Of a stretch of DNA of 16,186 bases, positions 1 to 5,526 are shown in pieces. The notes beneath the pieces were generated by a model that saw only the letters and a list, made by a program, of their open reading frames with translations, was not told the origin of the DNA and made no database searches. This stretch comes from Deltaproteobacteria bacterium. Lineage in GTDB: Bacteria; Desulfobacterota; DSM-4660; Desulfatiglandales; HGW-15. The position numbers were made by a program, and so were the translations under genes. The DNA lies in NCBI GenBank assembly GCA_016932235.1, contig JAFGDF010000166.1, forward strand, positions 1 to 16,186, written 5' to 3'. How positions within the stretch are numbered: the first letter of the stretch is position 1; every line of letters begins with the position of its first letter.

Positions 1-372
1 CAGGGCAAACCTCTGGGAAAAGGAACAAAACTTGATAACCCGAACACCCTGTTGGTTCAGATAGGATAATTCGGACACAATATCACCTGAGTCAGGGTGA
101 AGTGTCCCTGCAGTGAACAGCTCGGGGGTCTCCCTCACCATATTTACACAATCTCGATTCATCTTTGACACGTTATTTACATTCGCAGTCGGAAGCAACA
201 GCGCGGCATGAACATTGGCTGAACGCATCTCCCCGACAAGCGCAGCAATGCTCAACCGGTTCCCGATGTTTTCCGTCTCCAGACAAAGCCTTTTTACAAG
301 GCCTTTTTTATTGATCACGTTATCAACTATCTTGGAATTAAAAATATGGACATGACTGTCATGTATCTTCAT
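1..372 (-). CDS. Amidohydrolase-family metal-dependent hydrolase, 5' part only (cut by left window edge)
   Basis: Reading the minus strand from an ATG at 372 gives 124 codons without a stop before the window ends. The protein opens with MKIHDSHVHIF. The D-x-H-x-H just after the start is the first metal-binding motif of TIM-barrel amidohydrolases. Later stretches such as AALLLPTANV and GVRVIKFCSFSQRF look like barrel strands of the amidohydrolase-2 type. A GGAGGAAG ribosome-binding sequence lies on the minus strand at 385-392, rather far (about 12 nt) from the ATG, so an upstream start is possible. The gene diverges from the ferritin-like gene. Substrate cannot be read from this fragment: hydrolases and non-oxidative decarboxylases share the fold. 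A link to aromatic metabolism is only inferred from the neighbourhood. Confidence 0.72.
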   Translation of the reverse strand, partial: MKIHDSHVHIFNSKIVDNVINKKGLVKRLCLETENIGNRLSIAALVGEMRSANVHAALLLPTANVNNVSKMNRDCVNMVRETPELFTAGTLHPDSGDIVSELSYLNQQGVRVIKFCSFSQRFAL

Positions 373-426
373 TTCAAATAATGTCTTCCTCCACACGTAG
401 TTAAAACGATCCTGTCCGAGCAGCCT

Positions 427-455
427 GTCATATGAAACTTAAACCGGGAGGTCAA
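427..455 (-). promoter_or_regulatory. Candidate sigma-70 promoter for the divergent amidohydrolase gene
   Basis: On the minus strand, TTGACC (450-455) is separated by exactly 17 nt from TATGAC (427-432), about 55 nt upstream of the amidohydrolase ATG. The -35 matches consensus at five of six positions and the -10 at four of six. It is positioned sensibly for the minus-strand gene. It is a sequence match only; no other candidate of similar quality was seen for this gene. Confidence 0.45.
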
Positions 456-563
456 TAAAAATGAGTATCCAATCTCTCTATTATCTTTCTCTATTGCCCT
501 ATTCCATTGTCCTAATCCCTTCCGAAAAGGAACGAGCATCACATGATAAGACTGGATTTGCCG

Positions 564-592
564 TTGACACACAGGGGTAAATCCCCTATACT
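564..592 (+). promoter_or_regulatory. Strong sigma-70-type promoter with palindrome in the spacer, upstream of the ferritin-like gene
   Basis: TTGACA (564-569), a 17-nt spacer and TATACT (587-592) make a near-consensus vegetative promoter about 50 nt before the ATG at 645. The spacer holds an inverted repeat, AGGGG-TAAAT-CCCCT (573-587), whose right arm touches the -10 element. A repressor bound there would block RNA polymerase, so the site looks like an operator. No regulator can be assigned from the sequence. Confidence 0.65.
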
Positions 593-644
593 TTGTACCT
601 CAAAGCGCGATTTCTTATCCAATTACATAAAGGAGAAATAGATA

Positions 645-1124
645 ATGGCTGTTATTTTTTCCGCAAGGGAAATCCTTGAAGCAGCAGTTGAAAAGGAAAA
701 GATGAGAAAAGGATTTTACGAAAACGTATGCGAGTTAAGCACGAATCAAGAGATGAAAGAGCTTTTTCAATCTCTTAAAGAAGAAGAAGAGAAACATATC
801 GCGACCTTTACGCATATCCGGGACAACCTGCCCGAAGAGACATATTCAGAGGAGTACAATGCTGACATGGAGGCATATATGGACTCCGTGATTGATGATC
901 GACTCTATTCCGAGATTGATACAAAGGGATTCGTGCAAAAAGCCATAGCTGCCGAAAATGTCTTTCAGTTGGCCATCGGTTTTGAGAAAGACGCAATTCT
1001 GTACTTCAGAGAGTTTTTACCATATCTGACCGAATCCGACCGGAAAGTGGTTGAAGAATTGATTGAACAGGAAAAAGGTCATATTCGAAAACTTGCAGAT
1101 ATGAAACAGCGGATGGGGGAATAG
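645..1124 (+). CDS. Ferritin-like (rubrerythrin-type four-helix) diiron protein
   Basis: This 159-residue protein has the pattern of the ferritin-like/rubrerythrin domain of the COG1633 type. Helix 1 has clustered Glu (E16/E18) before a G-F-Y, helix 2 ends in E48-x-x-H51 (EEEEKHI), and a second helical pair repeats the pattern with FEKDAILYF and a C-terminal EKGH. These Glu and ExxH residues are the expected diiron ligands. There is no rubredoxin-like CxxC domain, so it is not a full rubrerythrin, and no signal peptide, so it should be cytoplasmic. Such proteins handle peroxide or iron in anaerobes; here that would fit protection of oxygen-sensitive iron-sulfur enzymes, which is inference. 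AGGAG at 631-635 supports the start. It has its own strong promoter and is followed by a 144-nt gap. Confidence 0.85.
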   Translation: MAVIFSAREILEAAVEKEKMRKGFYENVCELSTNQEMKELFQSLKEEEEKHIATFTHIRDNLPEETYSEEYNADMEAYMDSVIDDRLYSEIDTKGFVQKAIAAENVFQLAIGFEKDAILYFREFLPYLTESDRKVVEELIEQEKGHIRKLADMKQRMGE

Positions 1125-1268
1125 TATTACGGGAGAAATCCTTTTAATATGAGTCGCACATTCCCCAGACTGAGATTTTAGAACATGCCTTCCTCCATTT
1201 CTCCCCCGGATAACCTGTCGAATGCCTAAAAGTCGAAATTGATATGATCTATAAGAAACGGATTTTCT

Positions 1269-2090
1269 ATGGAGAATAACAGGAATACTATTAAGACAAT
1301 CGATGCGACCCATTACGAAAACGGCTCCATTATTGAATATAATCAGGATGTCATACGTGAAGAGCCTCTTTTAATTACAGTCGAGGGCAGCCCCTATTCC
1401 ATCGTGATGAGAACACCCGGCGATGAGATAGCCCATGCGGCCGGATTCTGTTTCTCGGAAGGACTTATTGATATCCCTGAAGACATCGCTGCAATGGGTT
1501 ATTGCAGTGACCTGGATGAAAATTCAGTTACTATAAAGATAGTTGATTCCAGGAAGGTATTAGTATCAAACCTGTTAGGTAGACAGGGGTTTCTCAGTCA
1601 GACCAGTTGCGGGATATGCGGCAGAGATATGATTGATGATCTAGTCGGTAATCTCAAAGTGATAGAGGACGAATCATGGATAAGTTATAGCCAGGTACTG
1701 CTGTGCATAGATAAATTTTTCAGGCATCAGGAGTATTATAACCGTACACGCGGGGCACACGCGGTTATGCTCTTTGACCGGGATTTTAATATAATCAGAA
1801 AGGCTGAAGATGTGGGCCGTCATAATGCCATGGACAAATCCATAGGAAATCTTTTTTTGTCTAAAAAACTTGATGATATACGACTTGCAGTACTCTCTTC
1901 GAGGATAAGCTTTGAGATGATTCAGAAAGCCGCCCGTGCCCAGATCCCCATCCTGATAAGTCTGTCCAATCCTACCTCCATGGCTGTGGAACTTGCTCTG
2001 GAATTAAATATGACATTGGTGTCTCTGGATAAGAATAATAATAAATCAGGTTTTATGGTTACATGCGGAGAGAAACGGATTAAAATATAG
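1269..2090 (+). CDS. fdhD: FdhD-family sulfurtransferase for Mo/W-pterin enzyme maturation
   Basis: The 273-residue product matches FdhD in length and motifs. The N-terminal region contains EEPLLITVEG. The sulfur-carrying loop is S-C114-G-I-C117-G, and the C-terminal part has AEDVGRHNAMDK (around E180-H185), where the family binds the guanine dinucleotide cofactor. FdhD takes sulfur from a cysteine desulfurase and passes it to the molybdenum or tungsten bis-pterin cofactor of formate dehydrogenases. No formate dehydrogenase is present in this window; the only Mo/W enzyme here is BamB, 3.4 kb downstream. A role in maturing BamB is therefore possible but inferred, and a formate dehydrogenase elsewhere in the genome may be the client. 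The ATG at 1269 lacks a clear ribosome-binding site. The stop lies one base before the next gene. Confidence 0.9.
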   Translation: MENNRNTIKTIDATHYENGSIIEYNQDVIREEPLLITVEGSPYSIVMRTPGDEIAHAAGFCFSEGLIDIPEDIAAMGYCSDLDENSVTIKIVDSRKVLVSNLLGRQGFLSQTSCGICGRDMIDDLVGNLKVIEDESWISYSQVLLCIDKFFRHQEYYNRTRGAHAVMLFDRDFNIIRKAEDVGRHNAMDKSIGNLFLSKKLDDIRLAVLSSRISFEMIQKAARAQIPILISLSNPTSMAVELALELNMTLVSLDKNNNKSGFMVTCGEKRIKI

Positions 2091-2091
2091 G

Positions 2092-3849
2092 ATGATGAAA
2101 GAAGAAATCAAATTTACCGCCCCTTATGACAATTATTCGAAGCAGAGACCGGATTCCTATTATAACAGGCTATTATTCAGATTGGTTTTTATGACCGCAG
2201 CCTGCTCCATAGTACCGCTGCTCTTCGTGGGCTGGGGTATTAATTTGCATTATACGAAGTTTGCAAAATCCCGCCTGATAAATTCGATTGAAACACAGCT
2301 TGCGGATCATCGTAAAATTATTGAACTCTTTTTACGGGAGCGGATCTCAAGGCTCAACCTCATCGCCGGAACTCATGCCTCGGCATATCTTGGTGAAAGA
2401 CAAAATCTGGAAAATATCTTTGAAGTCCTGAATCAAAATAACGGTTCATTTACGGATCTGGGTGTGATCCGGGACCTTGGTTCTCATCTTGCTTATACAG
2501 GGCCCTATGACTTGATAAACAAAAACTATGCCGATACGCTCTGGTTTAATGAAGTCATGGAAAAGGGCATTTACATCAGCGATGTATTCATGGGTTTCCG
2601 CAAGGTGCCTCATTTTGTCATTGCGGTTCTGCGTATCGAAGATGGGCAAAAATGGATATTGCGCGCTACCATTAACTCAGAACTATTCAACTCCCTGGTG
2701 CAGAGCATGCAGGTGGGAAAATCCGGAGAGATCATCCTATTAAACCACGAGGGTGTTTTCCAGGCAACGCCCAAGTTCAGTGGCAGGATTATGGGGAAAG
2801 CGCCGTTCCCTGTGGATTCCCATTTTGAGGGGGTGAAGATCACGTCCCCCTATACGGAATTGGACGATAAAACACCGGATTCCAGACGTCAGATAGTGGC
2901 ACAGACCTGGCTTAATGAACCCAGATGGCTTTTAATGATTCGACAGGATTATGATGAGGCAATAGATGAAGTCAACCACGCCAATAAATTAACCTTAATA
3001 TTTCTCCACATCAGCGCCTTCGTTATCCTGATTGTCACCATACTGATGACATATCATATGGTAAGGGTGATCAAAAAGCGTGACATGGAAGTGGAAGACC
3101 TTAACAATCAGATCATGGAAGCCGGTAAGCTGGCATCAATAGGCGAGCTTTCCGCAGGTGTGGCCCATGAAATAAATAATCCGCTTGCCATAATTCTGAC
3201 TGAAAAACAGATTTTACTGGATCTGGCAGATGAAACCCCCTCTCTAAATGAAGATTTTAAAAAGAGATTTCTTGATTCACTATCCCAGATCACCGAACAG
3301 GTGAAACGATGTAAGAAGATAACACAAAACCTGCTTAAATTTTCACGCCGCACCAGTTCGGTAATAGAGGCAGTGGACCTCAATGGACTTATTAGTGAGG
3401 TTATCGATCTTATGGAGAGAGAGGTCGGTACGAAAGGAATCAGATTTATTTCTGAACCGGAGAAAGGATTAGCCCCTCTGGTTACCGACCCATCTCAACT
3501 TCAACAGGTATTTTTGAACCTGATAAACAATGCCGTCGATGCCCACCAAGGAAAGCCATGTGGCAGTATACGCATAAGTACCCGTTATGATACCGGAAAA
3601 AACAGAATAGAAATTGAATTAGAAGATACCGGTTCCGGCATTCCACCGGATAAATTAAATAGAATTTTCGATCCTTTTTATACCACCAAACCAGTGGGCA
3701 AGGGAACGGGGCTGGGGCTTTCTATCTCTTATGGAATTATTCAGCGACTTGGCGGGGATATCACCGTCAGGAGTAAGGTTGATGAAGGGACCCTTTTTAC
3801 CATTTCGCTCCCTGTTGATCCATTGCAAAAGGCAGGGAAAATTACATGA
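2092..3849 (+). CDS. Membrane-bound sensor histidine kinase with a periplasmic sensor domain
   Basis: This 585-residue kinase has a first membrane helix at about 27-50, an extracytoplasmic region at about 52-298 that is the right size for a double-Cache ligand-binding domain, and a second membrane helix at about 300-322. A short helical linker without a recognisable HAMP domain leads into the HisKA domain, with phospho-acceptor H359 in GVAHEINNP. The HATPase domain shows the N box (N476-L-I-N-N-A), D512-T-G-S-G and FDPFYTTKPVGKGTGLGLS. It starts one base after the fdhD stop, so translation is probably coupled; ATGs at 2092 and 2095 are equally good. The receiver protein follows after 50 nt and is the likely partner. 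The signal is unknown; a soluble aromatic acid is one option, by context only. Confidence 0.9.
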   Translation: MMKEEIKFTAPYDNYSKQRPDSYYNRLLFRLVFMTAACSIVPLLFVGWGINLHYTKFAKSRLINSIETQLADHRKIIELFLRERISRLNLIAGTHASAYLGERQNLENIFEVLNQNNGSFTDLGVIRDLGSHLAYTGPYDLINKNYADTLWFNEVMEKGIYISDVFMGFRKVPHFVIAVLRIEDGQKWILRATINSELFNSLVQSMQVGKSGEIILLNHEGVFQATPKFSGRIMGKAPFPVDSHFEGVKITSPYTELDDKTPDSRRQIVAQTWLNEPRWLLMIRQDYDEAIDEVNHANKLTLIFLHISAFVILIVTILMTYHMVRVIKKRDMEVEDLNNQIMEAGKLASIGELSAGVAHEINNPLAIILTEKQILLDLADETPSLNEDFKKRFLDSLSQITEQVKRCKKITQNLLKFSRRTSSVIEAVDLNGLISEVIDLMEREVGTKGIRFISEPEKGLAPLVTDPSQLQQVFLNLINNAVDAHQGKPCGSIRISTRYDTGKNRIEIELEDTGSGIPPDKLNRIFDPFYTTKPVGKGTGLGLSISYGIIQRLGGDITVRSKVDEGTLFTISLPVDPLQKAGKIT

Positions 3850-3899
3850 GAGACTAAACCGCTTAACAGGCTTTTTGCATTGTATGGGAGGTATAAAAG

Positions 3900-4367
3900 A
3901 TGAAAGAAGCAAAAATACTATTTGTGGATGACGAGGTTGTTTTTTCAGAAAACATGGCAGCACTCTTAAACAAGAGGGGCTATCATACTATCACCGTACA
4001 CGACGGGGAAAGCGCTATCCGCAGCCTTCAGGAAAATGACTTTGATGTTGTTGTCCTTGATTTGAAGATGCCCGGAATGGACGGGATAACTACGCTGAAA
4101 GAGATTAAAAAGCTGGATATTATGACAGAGATCCTTATCCTGACCGGACATGGATCAATTGACAGCGCTATGGAGGCGGTTAAATCGGGCGCGTTTGACT
4201 ACCTTACCAAGCCCTGTGAGATCGATGAGCTGGTGGAAAAGATCGAAGCTGCATGGGGGAAAAAGGATACTAATAAGAAACGTTATATAAATGATAAAAT
4301 ACAAAAAATTGTGGAATCACCCAAACCCCTTTACGAACTCTTTTCAAGCAATAAAGAAAAAATTTAA
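3900..4367 (+). CDS. Receiver-only response regulator (CheY-like)
   Basis: A 155-residue protein made of one receiver domain (about 3-118) plus a lysine-rich tail. The acidic pocket D10-D11, phospho-acceptor D54 in VVVLDLKMPGMDG, T82 (ILILTGHGS) and K104 (YLTKPCE) are all present, so it should be phosphorylatable. The receiver resembles those of NtrC-type regulators, but there is no AAA+ or DNA-binding domain: only about 37 residues remain. It therefore cannot act as a conventional transcription factor alone. GGGAGG lies 11-16 nt upstream of the ATG. It is almost certainly partnered with the kinase before it. A phosphorelay or protein-protein output is inferred. Confidence 0.9.
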   Translation: MKEAKILFVDDEVVFSENMAALLNKRGYHTITVHDGESAIRSLQENDFDVVVLDLKMPGMDGITTLKEIKKLDIMTEILILTGHGSIDSAMEAVKSGAFDYLTKPCEIDELVEKIEAAWGKKDTNKKRYINDKIQKIVESPKPLYELFSSNKEKI

Positions 4368-4385
4368 AATATATATCTTTTATAC

Positions 4386-4428
4386 TTGACACATGGAATA
4401 TTTGTTTGATATAAAAAACATATGTTTT
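4386..4428 (+). promoter_or_regulatory. Promoter and palindromic operator candidate of the IclR-family gene
   Basis: TTGACA (4386-4391) is followed after 18 nt by TATAAA (4410-4415). A perfect 14-bp palindrome, AAAACATATGTTTT (4415-4428), overlaps the end of the -10 and the expected start of transcription. IclR proteins bind palindromes as dimers and often repress their own gene, so autoregulation is a reasonable inference. The site is AT-rich, which raises the chance of coincidence. Confidence 0.55.
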
Positions 4429-4453
4429 CTATGTAGAACATTCGAGTTATTTT

Positions 4454-5212
4454 ATGTGTCCATTATTCAAAAGAGTCCCGGCTATTGATAAGTGTTTTGC
4501 CATCCTGGATCTGCTTGCCCAATCAAAAGAACCCATAGGCATCAGTAATATATCAGGGAGGCTGGACATGAACAAGAGCACGGTTTTCAATATTGTCCAT
4601 ACACTCACGGACCTTGATGTCCTTGAAAACCATCCCGACGGTAAATTTACCTTCGGCACACTATTTTATATCCTTGGAAACATGGCCGGGAAGCGCTCTG
4701 ATCTCATCCAGACCGCGCACCCTTTTTTAGAGATGATCAACGAAAAAACCAAGCTTTCTGCCTTCTTTGGTCTTCGTTCCGACTGCCAGGCCATTCTTAT
4801 CGATAAGGTAGATTCGGCTTACGGGATTAAATTGTCATCTGAAATCGGCATGCGGATGCCCATCCTGGCAGGTGCAGGGATAAAAGCCATGCTTTCACAG
4901 CTATCCGATGATGAAATCGATGAGATACTCTCTCGAACCGAGCTTAAAAGGTACACGCCCTATTCTATTGTTGATAAGGCGGCCTATAAAAAGGAGATCC
5001 TTGAGGTTCGCAAACAAAGCATTGCCTACGATAGGGAAGAATATATTGAGGGAATGGTTGCCTTTGCCATACCCATTAAGGCAAATGGAAAAGATCTCCA
5101 GGCCGCAATCTGGGCAGTCGGTCTCTCGCGCCAGGTACCGGAGGCCTCCATATCGGAGTTGATAGATTTACTATTAGGTATTTCCAAAGAGATTAATTAT
5201 CGTATGCAATAA
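4454..5212 (+). CDS. IclR-family transcriptional regulator
   Basis: The 252-residue product has the usual IclR length and two-domain plan. An N-terminal winged helix-turn-helix (about 8-70) opens with RVPAIDKCFAILDLL and has its recognition region at MNKSTVFNIVHTL. The C-terminal effector domain (about 85-250) includes GIKLSSEIGMRMPILAGAGIK and ends with the hydrophobic helices of the family. IclR proteins often control aromatic catabolism by binding a pathway acid or CoA ester. Its place directly before the small gene and bamB makes it a candidate regulator of the operon, which is inference. There is no good ribosome-binding site before the ATG at 4454, but a later start would damage the HTH. 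The next gene starts 25 nt downstream. Confidence 0.92.
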   Translation: MCPLFKRVPAIDKCFAILDLLAQSKEPIGISNISGRLDMNKSTVFNIVHTLTDLDVLENHPDGKFTFGTLFYILGNMAGKRSDLIQTAHPFLEMINEKTKLSAFFGLRSDCQAILIDKVDSAYGIKLSSEIGMRMPILAGAGIKAMLSQLSDDEIDEILSRTELKRYTPYSIVDKAAYKKEILEVRKQSIAYDREEYIEGMVAFAIPIKANGKDLQAAIWAVGLSRQVPEASISELIDLLLGISKEINYRMQ

Positions 5213-5237
5213 TATAGTGATTAGAGGAGGTTAAGGC

Positions 5238-5444
5238 ATGTATTTTAGGGTTTACTGTAATGTAAAAGAGATTGAAGCCCCGGATAAAGAAACTGCGGAA
5301 CAGATTCTTAAGGATTCTCTCAGTGAGATTATCTGGCTGCTTCCCGTCACAGAAACTCCTGTAGTGCCTCCGGCAAGGGAACCAAAGAAAATTGAAGTCA
5401 AGGAAAAGAAGGGCGGACATGGTTCAATGACCGCACGGCATTAG
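5238..5444 (+). CDS. Small conserved-looking protein of unknown function
   Basis: I do not recognise this 68-residue protein. It has an excellent ribosome-binding site (GAGGAGG, 5224-5230, 7 nt before the ATG) and sits 25 nt after the IclR gene and 82 nt before bamB, so it is probably translated. Residues 1-35 suggest a beta strand (MYFRVYCNVKEIEA) and an amphipathic helix (DKETAEQILKDSLSEIIW). Residues 36-68 are rich in Pro and Lys and look unstructured. There is one Cys (C7), no membrane segment and no metal motif. It could be a small binding or assembly factor for the Bam proteins, or a partner of the regulator; neither is shown. Confidence 0.6.
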   Translation: MYFRVYCNVKEIEAPDKETAEQILKDSLSEIIWLLPVTETPVVPPAREPKKIEVKEKKGGHGSMTARH

Positions 5445-5479
5445 ATGGCGCCGTGAAAGCATGAAAAGTAAAAATAATT

Positions 5480-5499
5480 TATATAGCCTTACATAAGGC
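5480..5499 (+). promoter_or_regulatory. Candidate -10 element and palindromic operator before bamB
   Basis: TATATA (5480-5485) lies directly before the inverted repeat GCCTTA-CA-TAAGGC (5486-5499), which would fall near the transcription start. There is no good -35 at 16-18 nt upstream, as expected for an activator-dependent promoter. The palindrome differs from the AAAACATATGTTTT site before the IclR gene, so if both are operators they probably serve different proteins. BamB starts 28 nt downstream. Confidence 0.35.
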
Positions 5500-5526
5500 G
5501 GCTAAGAGACGTAAAGGGGTAAAAAG

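Noticed and set aside
369..572. Minus-strand open frame of 67 codons over the divergent promoter region
   Set aside because: It overlaps both the amidohydrolase start and its likely promoter, has no convincing ribosome-binding site and resembles no protein I know. Low-complexity chance frame.
5461..5496. Tiny frame MKSKNNLYSLT before bamB, as a leader peptide
   Set aside because: Eleven codons with no ribosome-binding site and no repeated regulatory codons; the downstream hairpin overlaps its end but there is no attenuator-like T tract.
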